Both the position numbers and the translations under genes were made by a program. This document shows positions 8,853 through 17,203 of a DNA stretch of 64,000 nucleotides, in pieces. Source of the DNA: Candidatus Gastranaerophilales bacterium (GTDB lineage: Bacteria; Cyanobacteriota; Vampirovibrionia; Gastranaerophilales; Gastranaerophilaceae); assembly GCA_944323995.1 (NCBI GenBank), contig CALUUN010000001.1, positions 1 to 64,000 on the forward strand, written 5' to 3'. The notes below the pieces were generated by a model. The model had not been told where the DNA came from. It saw only the letters and a list, made by a program, of their open reading frames with translations, and did not search any database. Every line of letters begins with the position of its first letter. Within the stretch, counting starts at the first letter, position 1.

Positions 8853-9590
8853 TCTTACACTAAGCGTCGGCAGATTATTATAAAAATACGGCAAATTGTC
8901 GGAAGCTGTTGTCCAGGCAGTCCAGAGCACGCCTTTCGGCATTTCCGCAAGCCGCTTTTCTATATTTGAGCAGTATTCGGTTTTGCAGACTTTTAAATTA
9001 CTCATCTGAGCAAGATCTCCGATGCTTACTATAACGCATTTGCCGGTTTCCTGATGGTATTTGAGAGCTGCGTTTATTGCTTTATGAACCTCTTTAACAC
9101 GGTTTTTCTTTTGTGGAAAAGCCAGTTTTTCGCAGTGAATTCCGATACTTTCGGCATGTTCAAGCAGAGCGCTTACAACCTGTCTTGCTTTTGCAGGACT
9201 CTCATCCGCAATTATTAAACCTGTTTTGAAATCTTCTCTCAGTATGTTTTTGTCGCCGAGCTGCAGACATTTCATGGGGTAGAGAATATTTTCTTTTAAC
9301 TGTGTCACTGTCCTGCCGCAGCTTTTTAATTTATTTAATCCGAGTGTTTTATCCGCAAGTTCAACAACATCTTTCGGAATTGAATTGCGGCCGGTAAATT
9401 TTTTCAGACATGCAGCAGCGGTTATTATGGCCAGTACTCCGGCAAGATAGCTGTATTTATGCTCTTTGAGCATATATTTAGGCTTGTAATTTTCGTTTGC
9501 AGTATAAAGAAAAGGGTTTGCAATTTCTTTTGATACCCCTTCAGATCTGAAATTCTGCCTGTAAGTGTTAGAGATGCGCGCGACTTTCAT
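8841..9590 (-). CDS. Hypothetical protein with one membrane segment and short N-terminal NF motif
   Basis: The 249-residue product starts MKVARISNTYRQNF, a short N-terminal pattern also seen in the proteins at 29733 and 32509. A single hydrophobic segment (YLAGVLAIITAAACL, about residues 47-61) follows. The C-terminal part has alternating strands and helices (GLIIADESPAKARQVVSALL and KCVIVSIGDLAQM) that look like a small alpha/beta domain without a recognised catalytic motif. I prefer ATG 9590 over an in-frame upstream start at 9671 because it begins with the family N-terminus. TACAAT lies 7 nt upstream with no ribosome site, so the message may be leaderless. Function unknown. Confidence 0.7.
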   Translation of the reverse strand: MKVARISNTYRQNFRSEGVSKEIANPFLYTANENYKPKYMLKEHKYSYLAGVLAIITAAACLKKFTGRNSIPKDVVELADKTLGLNKLKSCGRTVTQLKENILYPMKCLQLGDKNILREDFKTGLIIADESPAKARQVVSALLEHAESIGIHCEKLAFPQKKNRVKEVHKAINAALKYHQETGKCVIVSIGDLAQMSNLKVCKTEYCSNIEKRLAEMPKGVLWTAWTTASDNLPYFYNNLPTLSVRLID

Positions 9591-9718
9591 TATAACTATT
9601 GTAAACCGCTTAATATGATTTTTTGCTACTTTATTAAGTTTTTTAAAGCAGTTTTGGCTAGCCCGACACACTGATGTAAATCCTGCATGTTGCAGTTATT
9701 TTTATTCCGGAGGTAAAT

Positions 9719-10108
9719 ATGACAGAACGATTAGAAATGTACCGCTGCGAAATTTGCGGCAACCTTGTTGAAGTTATTCTTGACGGTGCCGGAGAACTTG
9801 TTTGCTGCGGCGAACCGATGACATTGCTTCATGCACGCAATAACGACAGCGAGGGTTTGGAAAAACATGTCCCGGTTTTTGACGAAATTCAGGACAATAA
9901 AACTAAAATCCGGGTCGGAAGCATTCCGCATCCTATGGTTAATGAACATTATGTAATGTTTATTGAAGCCGTTTCAAAAGACAATAACGAAACTCATCTG
10001 AAGTATCTCTATCCGGCGGATGAACCGGAAATGGTAACTGATTTGAAAAATATTGCCGCAAGAGAATTTTGTAATATTCACGGACTGTGGGAGGGAACAA
10101 ATGATTAG
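9719..10108 (+). CDS. dfx: Desulfoferrodoxin / superoxide reductase
   Basis: The 129-residue protein is a two-iron (class I) superoxide reductase. Centre I uses Cys10, Cys13, Cys29 and Cys30 (CEIC...VCC). Centre II, where superoxide is reduced to peroxide, has His50 (EKHVPV), His71 and His77 (SIPHPMVNEH) and Cys118/His121 (CNIHG). This is the typical anaerobe alternative to superoxide dismutase. GGAGG stands 6-7 nt before the ATG. The gene overlaps the ferritin gene by 8 bp, so iron-linked oxidative defence is encoded as a coupled pair. Confidence 0.95.
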   Translation: MTERLEMYRCEICGNLVEVILDGAGELVCCGEPMTLLHARNNDSEGLEKHVPVFDEIQDNKTKIRVGSIPHPMVNEHYVMFIEAVSKDNNETHLKYLYPADEPEMVTDLKNIAAREFCNIHGLWEGTND

Positions 10109-10610
10109 TGATAAAGTTAAAGAAATTTTAAATGAACAAATAAATAAAGAATTTTATTCCGCATATTTATATCTTGCAATGTCGGCATATTTTGACGACA
10201 AAGGACTCTACGGATTTGCAAACTGGACAAAAGTTCAGGCAAAAGAAGAAGTCGATCACGGTATGATAATTTTTGATTATATGAATGACAGAGATTGCGC
10301 GGTTCATCTCAAACAGATTGACGTGCCCGATACCGATTTTAGTTCGCCGATTCAAGTGTTTGAAAAAATTCTCAAACATGAGCGTTATGTAACTTCCTCA
10401 ATTGAATCTATCGCAAATCTTTCAATGGATGAGTGCGATCTTGCTACAAGAAATTTTATTAACTGGTACTTAAAAGAACAGGTTGAAGAAGAAAAAAATG
10501 CTTCCGACATAATTGCAAAACTAAAACTTTTCGGCGATGAAAAGGTATCTTTATACCTGATTGATAAAGATCTTGCTAAAAGAGAATACAAATCTCACGA
10601 ATATAACTAA
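10101..10610 (+). CDS. ftnA: Non-heme ferritin
   Basis: A 169-residue ferritin: the helical bundle starts NEQINKEFYSAYLYLAMSAY, with ferroxidase-centre residues in that first helix, in VQAKEEVDHGMIIFDY and in YLKEQVEEEKN. It stores iron as ferric mineral and consumes peroxide or oxygen. The ATG at 10101 lies within the last codons of the superoxide reductase gene, with a GGGAGGG ribosome site, so translation is coupled. The pairing removes superoxide while sequestering the iron that would feed Fenton chemistry. Confidence 0.93.
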   Translation: MISDKVKEILNEQINKEFYSAYLYLAMSAYFDDKGLYGFANWTKVQAKEEVDHGMIIFDYMNDRDCAVHLKQIDVPDTDFSSPIQVFEKILKHERYVTSSIESIANLSMDECDLATRNFINWYLKEQVEEEKNASDIIAKLKLFGDEKVSLYLIDKDLAKREYKSHEYN

Positions 10611-10632
10611 ATATTTCACATTTGTAAAGAAT

Positions 10633-10661
10633 TTGTCCTGTAAGCGATAATAAGTTATTAT
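10633..10661 (+). promoter_or_regulatory. Promoter of the histidine kinase operon
   Basis: TTGTCC (10633-10638) and TATTAT (10656-10661) are separated by 17 bp. The predicted transcript start falls within about 3 nt of the ATG at 10671 and no Shine-Dalgarno is present, so the kinase message is probably leaderless or nearly so. Confidence 0.45.
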
Positions 10662-10670
10662 TATAGTGAT

Positions 10671-12266
10671 ATGGGAAAAATTGTTGTAGTCGATGATGAA
10701 AAAATTGTAACCTCTGCCTTCAAAACTTTGCTTACAGTAGAAGGCTTTGAGGACGCATACTTTTTCAATGACCCTAAAGAAGCATTAAAATTCTTAAAAT
10801 CGGAAACTCCCGACATAATCATTTCGGACTTTATTATGCCGAAAATGAACGGTCTGGAGTTTTTGACTGCAGCAAAAAAATTGCATCCCGAAGTCAGCAT
10901 GATTCTTTTGACAGGTTACGCCGATAAAGAAAATGCCATTCGCGCGATTAACGAAATCGGACTTTACAAATATATTGAAAAACCCTGGGATAACGATGAT
11001 TTAATCCTCAACATAAAAAACGGCATTGAAAGAAGTAATCTGCTTAAAAATCTTCGCGAAAAAATATCTGAACTTGAAGATGCAAAAGCTAAACTTGAAG
11101 ATTATTCACGCAACCTTGAAAAAATTGTAAGCGCCCGCACTGCTGAACTTTCCGCCGCAAACCTTAAATTAAGCGGAGTTATTACGCACTGTGCAGACGG
11201 TATTATAATTATTGACAAACACGGTATTATTGAGCAGGTAAATCCCGCATGTGAAAATATGACCGGACTTTCCGATACTGCCCTGTGCCATATGAAACTG
11301 CAGGAAATCGCCTTTTCTGATAATGTTGACTTTAATAAATGCACGCGCGCACGCGATACAATTTTCGGACTCGGGCCGGATAAATCTCAGATTCTAATAA
11401 GAGATTGCTACATAAGAAATTCCTTAAGCGGTAAAAGTATTCCCGTTGAGATTAACTTTGCCTCAATTTCAACCTCGGATAAAGAGCGTTACGTCGGAGT
11501 TATAAGGGATGTAAGCCTTCAAAAGGATACCGAAAGACTGCGTGATGATTTTATCGCAACATTAACCCATGATTTAAGGACTCCTTTGCTTGCGGCGATA
11601 CAAACACTTAAATTCTTTCTTGACGGATCGCTGGGAGAAATTGAGGACAAACAGCGTGTTCTGCTTGCAACAATGCTGCAAAGCAACGAGGATCTTCTCG
11701 GGCTTGTTAATGCACTGCTTGAGGTTTATAAATTTGAAAGCGGCAAATTGTCACTTTGCAAAACCAAATTTGCAGTAAGAGATTTGATTAATCAGTGCTA
11801 CGACGAATTAAAACCTCTTGCCGAAAATAAAAATATTGATTTTGTTTTGAATTCTGATATTGAGGACGATGTTTATATTTACGCGGACAAAAGTGAAATA
11901 AAACGTGTGATGATAAATCTTTGCGGCAACGCAGTGAATTATACCAACAAAAACGGCAGAATTGATATATATTCCAAAATCCATGAAAACGGTGACTTTA
12001 TGTTTTCGGTTGCCGATAACGGAAACGGTATACCAAAAGAGGATATTCCGCATCTGTTTACCAGATTTTCTCAAGGGACAAGTAAAAAACGTTCAACAGG
12101 AACAGGCCTCGGACTTTATCTTTCAAGACAAATTGTTGAAGCTCATAACGGCAAAATCTGGCTTGAAAGTAAATTAAACAAAGGCAGCGAGTTCAGTTTT
12201 TTACTGCCCGAGGCTGTATGCAGTGATGGTTCATTAAGTAAAGAAGGACAGGTTATTAATGGCTGA
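10671..12266 (+). CDS. Response receiver-PAS-histidine kinase hybrid
   Basis: The 531-residue protein has an N-terminal receiver domain (VVDDE; phospho-acceptor Asp53 in SDFIMP; LLTGY; EKPW), then a coiled coil (about 120-165). A PAS domain follows (about 165-285), then HisKA with HDLRTPLL, and HATPase_c with NLCGNAVNY, ADNGNGIP and GTGLGLYLS. The missing membrane segment makes it cytosolic. Its own receiver suggests it is tuned by another kinase, and its likely output is the NarL-type regulator encoded immediately downstream, whose start overlaps its end by 8 bp. The signal sensed by the PAS domain is unknown. Confidence 0.9.
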   Translation: MGKIVVVDDEKIVTSAFKTLLTVEGFEDAYFFNDPKEALKFLKSETPDIIISDFIMPKMNGLEFLTAAKKLHPEVSMILLTGYADKENAIRAINEIGLYKYIEKPWDNDDLILNIKNGIERSNLLKNLREKISELEDAKAKLEDYSRNLEKIVSARTAELSAANLKLSGVITHCADGIIIIDKHGIIEQVNPACENMTGLSDTALCHMKLQEIAFSDNVDFNKCTRARDTIFGLGPDKSQILIRDCYIRNSLSGKSIPVEINFASISTSDKERYVGVIRDVSLQKDTERLRDDFIATLTHDLRTPLLAAIQTLKFFLDGSLGEIEDKQRVLLATMLQSNEDLLGLVNALLEVYKFESGKLSLCKTKFAVRDLINQCYDELKPLAENKNIDFVLNSDIEDDVYIYADKSEIKRVMINLCGNAVNYTNKNGRIDIYSKIHENGDFMFSVADNGNGIPKEDIPHLFTRFSQGTSKKRSTGTGLGLYLSRQIVEAHNGKIWLESKLNKGSEFSFLLPEAVCSDGSLSKEGQVING

Positions 12267-12930
12267 AATAAAAGTTTTAATAGTTGAAGACCATGACATG
12301 GCAAGAATGGGGTTGTCGGTTATTCTTTCCAAAAATCCCTCCATAAATATAGTTGATATGTGTGCGGACGGTCTTGACGGTGTCGAAAAGGCGCTTAAAA
12401 CAAAACCGGATGTTGTAATTATGGATATCGGGCTTCCGACAATAGACGGCATTGAAGCAACGCGAAAAATTAAGGCAGCAAATCCCTCAATCAAAGTTTT
12501 AATGTACACTTCCAGAGAAGAGGAAGACGATATTTTTGATTCTTTCAAAGCAGGCGCGGACGGATATATTACCAAAGGTGCAACCTCAGACCAGACAGTT
12601 GCCGCAGTTACTGCGGTTTCTGAAGGTGCCGGCTGGCTTGATCCTGCAATTGCAAAAATCGTACTGACCAATATTCGTAAAAGTTCTGATACCGAAAGAA
12701 AACGCGGTGAAATTAATTACAAACTCGGTAAAAATTTATACGGGCTGACTGAACGGGAAATGGAAGTTCTGGCTCTGATTGTGGACGGTATGAGCAACCC
12801 GCAGATTTCGGAAAAACTTGTGATAACGCTTTCCACAACAAAAACCCATGTTCACAGCATTCTCCAAAAACTTTATGCGGAAAGCCGTTCAAAAGCTGTT
12901 GCAACGGCAATGAAGGAGGGGCTTGTCTGA
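12259..12930 (+). CDS. NarL/LuxR-type response regulator
   Basis: This is a 223-residue transcription factor. The receiver domain has VEDHDMAR acid residues, phospho-acceptor Asp56 (IMDIGLP), a TSRE switch threonine/serine and a GYITKG lysine. The C-terminal LuxR helix-turn-helix reads LTEREMEVLALIVDGMSNPQ with the recognition helix in STTKTHVHSILQKL. An insert of about 30 residues separates the domains. It overlaps the kinase gene by 8 bp and is almost certainly its partner. The following envelope protein gene starts 2 bp downstream, so that gene could be co-transcribed. Confidence 0.92.
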   Translation: MAEIKVLIVEDHDMARMGLSVILSKNPSINIVDMCADGLDGVEKALKTKPDVVIMDIGLPTIDGIEATRKIKAANPSIKVLMYTSREEEDDIFDSFKAGADGYITKGATSDQTVAAVTAVSEGAGWLDPAIAKIVLTNIRKSSDTERKRGEINYKLGKNLYGLTEREMEVLALIVDGMSNPQISEKLVITLSTTKTHVHSILQKLYAESRSKAVATAMKEGLV

Positions 12931-12932
12931 TT

Positions 12933-14288
12933 TTGCGGCGATGTATAATTTTTTTAATCCTTGTTATATTGACTAATTCGGCTTCAACTCTTGCTTTTGA
13001 ATTTAAGAAAAAAGACGCAAGAGAGCGCGAAGCTGAATACGTTCATAATGTTTTAAAAGAAGAAGAAAAAGAGAAATACGAACGCAAAAAATTTAATTAC
13101 AAACCCTCCGGGTACATGACTGTTGAAGAATACGAGGCGCTTTCGACCTATCAGGACAAAGCTGCAACGGATTATGAAATTCCGGAGCAGGTAAAAAGAT
13201 CGGATATGAAATATGTTCCTGAACCTACTTACAGAATTGTACGTTATAATGATCCGCCGGGTAGTCCGGAGTTAAATATCACAAAGCAATTCTACAAACG
13301 CGGCCAGTATAACGGACAGGGGATTGCCTCACCTGATTTTAAGATGATGGTATATCCGGTTGTATATTATTATCCAAACAGTGCCTCTACGGCCTCCGAT
13401 TTGTTTGTAATCCCGCTTGAAGATGACGGCACCTCTTTAAGCAAAATTATGCGTGCTAATGTCGCAAAACGTCTGCCTGACCCGATTGTTTCAACCGAAA
13501 AATCCATCGATAATTTATCGGCATTCAGAACTCTTACACCAATTGATTTTTCTGCCGACAGCACAAAACTTCTTTTAAAGGAAAAAATCGGGAGTTCTCA
13601 AGACGGTATCTGGAAAACTAACGCTATTGTTTACGATTTTGAAACAAAAAATTCTTACAATCTTGTCGAATTGCGTGATGCAATCATATATTACTGGAAA
13701 GAAAATAAAGGGATGAATCTTGACGATTTGCGCTGGGACATTTATCCGCTCGGTTTTTTAAAAGATGAACCTGACAGAGTTGCGGCCTGCGCTTATGCCT
13801 ACACGGGCAAAGTTCCGGTGTTTCTTGGTATATGGAGTATTGATTCGCACGGCGAACAATCACGTTTAATTTCATTCGACATAAAAGATATTGAACTAAG
13901 TGTAAACGGCTTCAAGATCATTCAAGACGGCGTTGTCAGACCGATTATTATTGAAAATGAAGAAAAAGCCCAGAAAAAAATAGAAAAGCAGGAAGCTAAA
14001 GCGGCAAAGGAAAAAGAAAAAGCCGATTTTAAACAGATGGAGCTTGAATATAAAGCCAAAATCAAAGAGATGGATGAAAAATTCAAAGAACAGAAAAAAG
14101 ACTTTACGCGCAGACAGAATATCGGCGGTACAACAACGTTTAATGAAGCTCCCGTTAAATTCCGTGAATTAAAAATTAAAGAACTGCAAAAACAAATTGA
14201 AAAAGGTGAAAAAGAGCAGCAAAAACTCTTAAAAGAACTGCAAAAACTTGACGAAGAATTAAAGAAAATTCAAACATCTAACCCGTAA
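12933..14288 (+). CDS. Exported hypothetical protein with long C-terminal coiled coil
   Basis: I do not recognise this 451-residue protein. It has a signal peptide (CIIFLILVILTNSASTLA) and a beta-rich central domain (about 90-330) with repeats such as VYYYPNSASTASDLFVIPL that recall TolB-like or propeller strands. The C-terminus is a highly charged Lys/Glu coiled coil from about residue 340. The start is TTG 12933, because AAGGAGGGG lies about 12 nt upstream inside the regulator gene and no ATG is available. Its position next to the kinase-regulator pair suggests a sensory or output role in the envelope. The 3' end overlaps the convergent GIY-YIG gene by 11 bp. Confidence 0.75.
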   Translation: MRRCIIFLILVILTNSASTLAFEFKKKDAREREAEYVHNVLKEEEKEKYERKKFNYKPSGYMTVEEYEALSTYQDKAATDYEIPEQVKRSDMKYVPEPTYRIVRYNDPPGSPELNITKQFYKRGQYNGQGIASPDFKMMVYPVVYYYPNSASTASDLFVIPLEDDGTSLSKIMRANVAKRLPDPIVSTEKSIDNLSAFRTLTPIDFSADSTKLLLKEKIGSSQDGIWKTNAIVYDFETKNSYNLVELRDAIIYYWKENKGMNLDDLRWDIYPLGFLKDEPDRVAACAYAYTGKVPVFLGIWSIDSHGEQSRLISFDIKDIELSVNGFKIIQDGVVRPIIIENEEKAQKKIEKQEAKAAKEKEKADFKQMELEYKAKIKEMDEKFKEQKKDFTRRQNIGGTTTFNEAPVKFRELKIKELQKQIEKGEKEQQKLLKELQKLDEELKKIQTSNP

Positions 14289-14526
14289 TAAGTTTTTCTT
14301 TTTCAATGCGCGGCAAATTTTTTATACGGCATTCTTCTTTTATAGCTTCTGATTTGGTTAAAAATTCTTTTTGCCATACAACCTTCACGGGCTTGTTCGC
14401 ACGCGTATATTTTGCCCCGTGCCCTTCAAGATGCGCTTTAAAACGTTTTTGCACATCATCAGTGTATCCGCAATAGTAGGTATTGCGCTCGGTTAACAGA
14501 ATATATACATAAAATTTTTTATCCAT
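14278..14526 (-). CDS. GIY-YIG nuclease domain protein (UPF0213/YhbQ type)
   Basis: An 82-residue single-domain GIY-YIG protein: YVYILLT (GIY position) and YYCGYT (YIG position) at the start, Arg in DVQKRFKAH, and the C-terminal Glu in KSEAIKEECRIK. The family holds small nicking-type nucleases of the UvrC-like fold, and the cellular role of the stand-alone form is unclear. It is complete and of normal length. Confidence 0.88.
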   Translation of the reverse strand: MDKKFYVYILLTERNTYYCGYTDDVQKRFKAHLEGHGAKYTRANKPVKVVWQKEFLTKSEAIKEECRIKNLPRIEKEKLITG

Positions 14527-14545
14527 TAAAACAATTAAAACAAAT

Positions 14546-14570
14546 AAGAGCGGTTATTATAACCGCTCTT
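14546..14570 (-). terminator. Strong palindrome between the GIY-YIG and Gly/Cys-rich genes
   Basis: AAGAGCGGTT and AACCGCTCTT form a perfect 10-bp stem around ATTAT. It lies just after the stop of the gene ending at 14585. The T-run after the stem is short, so termination efficiency is uncertain. Confidence 0.5.
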
Positions 14571-14584
14571 TAATGTATTTTTTA

Positions 14585-14932
14585 TTAACATACCGAAGAA
14601 AATCCGCCGCATGAACCGCCTGAGCAGCTGCCTGCCGAAAAACCTCCGGATGAAAAACCGCCGCCAAAACTGCCGAGTGATGACACCGCGTTTGCAAAAT
14701 CGCTTAAAAATCCGCCCATGGCAATCGTGTCTGCGCCTTCGTATGCCGCATACATACTGTAATCAACCGCAAAAGGATTATTTGTTATAAATTCATCATA
14801 TTGACCCATTGTCATAAGACCGTCTTGAAATAACATTGCAAGCGATCCGGCTGTTTCAACAACTTCTGCGGGTTTTTGAGCTTCAGCAACGTATGTTCTT
14901 TCTGAATTTGACGGTTGTGATAATGTAATCAT
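14585..14932 (-). CDS. Small protein with Gly/Ser/Cys-rich tail
   Basis: The 115-residue product starts MITLSQPSNSERTYVAEAQ and has a helical middle (ETAGSLAMLFQDGLMTMGQYDEFI). Its tail is strikingly low in complexity, with GGGFSSGGFSAGSCSGGSCGG followed by FSSVC. Three cysteines sit in the last 20 residues. There is no signal peptide. The start is supported by GAGGAG 6 nt before ATG 14932; an upstream in-frame start at 14992 lies beyond the promoter. It carries the shared TAAC box/ACTTTATATA promoter found at four other genes here. Function is unknown: a structural, secreted or metal-binding tail are all possible. Confidence 0.7.
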   Translation of the reverse strand: MITLSQPSNSERTYVAEAQKPAEVVETAGSLAMLFQDGLMTMGQYDEFITNNPFAVDYSMYAAYEGADTIAMGGFLSDFANAVSSLGSFGGGFSSGGFSAGSCSGGSCGGFSSVC

Positions 14933-14954
14933 CTTAACTCCTCTCGTGCTTACA

Positions 14955-15018
14955 TATATATAAAGTTTCCTGATTAATCCCGATTTCAGCATGTGTTCTT
15001 TTTGTTACATTCGTTAAC
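14955..15018 (-). promoter_or_regulatory. Shared-type promoter: TAAC direct repeat plus ACTTTATATATA
   Basis: On the minus strand GTTAACGAATGTAACAAAAA (14999-15018) holds TAACGAA and TAACAAA 9 bp apart. ACTTTATATATA (14955-14966) begins 52 bp further on, just before the ribosome site. The same layout occurs before the genes at 23405, 29568, 50774 and 51696. Confidence 0.55.
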
Positions 15019-15121
15019 AAAAAAATCCCGTACCCCTGATTTAGCTCAAAATAAACCTAAAGATTGATGTTATATACACGGTGCCCCATTATCATGATAA
15101 TTGTAAAAGAAGGGGATAGTT

Positions 15122-15751
15122 GTGAAAAGAATTATTTTAATATTATCAATTTTATTATTCGGCATGTCAGCCTTTGCGGCGGATAATTACTTACACACGG
15201 TTATACTTGAAGGCACGGACGACGGGTATAATATCATACTTAAATCTGACAGCCTGCCGCAGGTGAAAAAAACACTAAAAGGCAGCGATAATCTTATACT
15301 TGATGTAAAAGGCATTTCAGTTTCTTCAGCCGTAAACGCTATTTACAAAAGTTCTGCTGATATAAACAGTCTTGTTGTCGAAAACGTTGCGGATAACGAA
15401 CTTAAAATATACATAGCGGCAAAGGACATAGCAAGATCAACAATTATGGCACAAATGCCCGACAATACGCCGGTAATATTGAGTGAACGTTTTCCGGCAG
15501 AAAAAGTTTTGTGGACGTTTGCTGTTTTAATAATCCTTGCGCTTGCTGTTAAGTCTGCAAAAGCTATAACTGATTATGAAAATTCGCTGGTAATTAAAAA
15601 AGACATTAAAGACAGGGAAATTGAGCTTTACAGAAACTTTCAGCGCGAGCTTGCGAGCATGCCTGATATCAACTGCAAAATCAAAAATGCTTATGCAACA
15701 AACATTATGCCGCGTTCAAGAAGAAACTACAAAGAGCTTATAAGAAGATAA
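15122..15751 (+). CDS. Membrane protein with AMIN-like periplasmic domain
   Basis: The 209-residue protein has a signal sequence (RIILILSILLFGMSAFA), then a beta-rich domain (about 20-120) with LEGTDDGYNIILKSD and DNLILDVKGI. This resembles the AMIN fold that targets secretins and amidases to the periplasm. A transmembrane helix (VLWTFAVLIILALAVKSA) and a basic cytoplasmic tail follow. The start is GTG 15122 with GGGGA upstream. The AMIN assignment is tentative. The window also encodes pilin-like proteins, so a link to a type IV pilus machine is possible but not shown. Confidence 0.65.
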   Translation: MKRIILILSILLFGMSAFAADNYLHTVILEGTDDGYNIILKSDSLPQVKKTLKGSDNLILDVKGISVSSAVNAIYKSSADINSLVVENVADNELKIYIAAKDIARSTIMAQMPDNTPVILSERFPAEKVLWTFAVLIILALAVKSAKAITDYENSLVIKKDIKDREIELYRNFQRELASMPDINCKIKNAYATNIMPRSRRNYKELIRR

Positions 15752-15752
15752 G

Positions 15753-16871
15753 CTACATTGAAAAGTATTGCCGGATAATCCTTTCAATTTTTTGAGAGGA
15801 TTTCCCGTCACCGTAAGGATTTTTAACGGTCAGGCGCGATGAATTTTTATCTTTTGCAAGAATTTCCTCCGCAGAATCAATAATTTTGTCATAATCAGCA
15901 CCCACAAGCTGAGAAACACCCGCGTCAATACCTTCCTGACGTTCTGTTTCATATCGCATAACAAGCACAGGACATCCAAAAGACGGTGCCTCTTCCTGAA
16001 TTCCGCCGGAATCCGTCAGAATAAGTTTTGCATTTTTCATTAAATACACAAGATTAGGATATTCAAGCGGTTCAAGCAGTTTTATATGCGAATATCCTGC
16101 AAGTCTTTTATAAATTTTGTCATGGACATTCGGATTCGGGTGAACAGGAATTACAAATGTATGGTCTGAATATTCTTTTGCAAGGTATTCAATTGCGTCA
16201 ATTATCCTGTCAATTCTTGTACCGTGATTTTCACGTCTGTGTGCCGTTATCAAAACAAGTTTGTCATCAATTTGTATATTTTTGTCAGAAAAAAACTTTT
16301 CGGCATTTGAAAGTGTGCTGTCAGAAAGACAAAACAGGGCATCAATAACTGTATTCCCCGTAACAAAAATCTTATCCGGCGAAATATTTTCTTTTAAAAG
16401 CGCCTGCTTATTTTTTTCGGTAGGGGCAAAATTAAGTTCGGCAACTCTTGTTGTCATCTGGCGCATAATCTCTTCCGGAAACGGTTCATAAATGTCATAA
16501 GAGCGCAATCCGGCCTCAACGTGAAACACCGGAATTTTTCGGTAATAACTTGCAAGAGCCGCACACAATACCGTCATTGTGTCGCCCTGAACAATTGCCG
16601 CATCAACCTGATTATTTGCAAGAACATTATCAAGCGAGGTCAGAATTCTGCTCTGAACTTCGACCAGCGATTGATTTTCGCGCATACAGTCCAAATTGAT
16701 ATCTGATTTAAGTCCGAAATAATTTAACGTCTGGTTTGAAAGCTCTTTTTGCTGCTCTGTGTTGCAGATAATTACGTTATACAAATTTTTATGTTTTTTA
16801 AGCTCTATTACAAGCGGAGCAAGTTTTATTACCTCCGGTCTTGTACCGAACACCACCAATATGTTTTTCAT
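15753..16871 (-). CDS. wecB: UDP-N-acetylglucosamine 2-epimerase (non-hydrolysing)
   Basis: This 372-residue enzyme interconverts UDP-GlcNAc and UDP-ManNAc for surface polysaccharide or teichoic-type polymers. Family signatures are GTRPEVIKLAPLV at the start, VQGDT, HVEAGLRS, TAHRREN, and TDSGGIQEEAPSFG with the substrate-binding residues. It is full length. The 3' end is 1 bp from the end of the convergent AMIN-like gene. Confidence 0.95.
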   Translation of the reverse strand: MKNILVVFGTRPEVIKLAPLVIELKKHKNLYNVIICNTEQQKELSNQTLNYFGLKSDINLDCMRENQSLVEVQSRILTSLDNVLANNQVDAAIVQGDTMTVLCAALASYYRKIPVFHVEAGLRSYDIYEPFPEEIMRQMTTRVAELNFAPTEKNKQALLKENISPDKIFVTGNTVIDALFCLSDSTLSNAEKFFSDKNIQIDDKLVLITAHRRENHGTRIDRIIDAIEYLAKEYSDHTFVIPVHPNPNVHDKIYKRLAGYSHIKLLEPLEYPNLVYLMKNAKLILTDSGGIQEEAPSFGCPVLVMRYETERQEGIDAGVSQLVGADYDKIIDSAEEILAKDKNSSRLTVKNPYGDGKSSQKIERIIRQYFSM

Positions 16872-16974
16872 AACTAGAGTTTATTATAAAATTCGCCAAT
16901 ATGCAATATAGGAACATAAGGCAATTGAATATTATACATAAGTTTTTTAAAGTTAAAAATACAGGAGGAAAATT

Positions 16975-17202
16975 TTGATAGAACTTTATATCTCGGAAAC
17001 TTGTCCCTATTGCCGCAAAGTTATTGATTTTCTTGAACACTGTAATCTTGATTTTGAGAAAAAAGATATAGCCTTAAACGGCAATCTTGATAAACTGATT
17101 TCGCTTGGCGGATTTGCACAGGTGCCTTTTTTGTACGACAAAGACAAAAATATAAAAATGTACGAATCAGACGACATAATAGATTATTTAAAATCGGAGT
17201 AG
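16975..17202 (+). CDS. Glutaredoxin
   Basis: A 75-residue thioredoxin-fold redox protein with the dithiol active site CPYC (residues 10-13) and the cis-proline region AQVPFL near residue 50. It reduces disulfides or glutathione-type mixed disulfides. The start codon is TTG, fixed by AGGAGG 7-8 nt upstream. One base separates its stop from the start of the Hcp-like gene, so the two form a redox-flavoured operon. Confidence 0.9.
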   Translation: MIELYISETCPYCRKVIDFLEHCNLDFEKKDIALNGNLDKLISLGGFAQVPFLYDKDKNIKMYESDDIIDYLKSE

Positions 17203-17203
17203 T

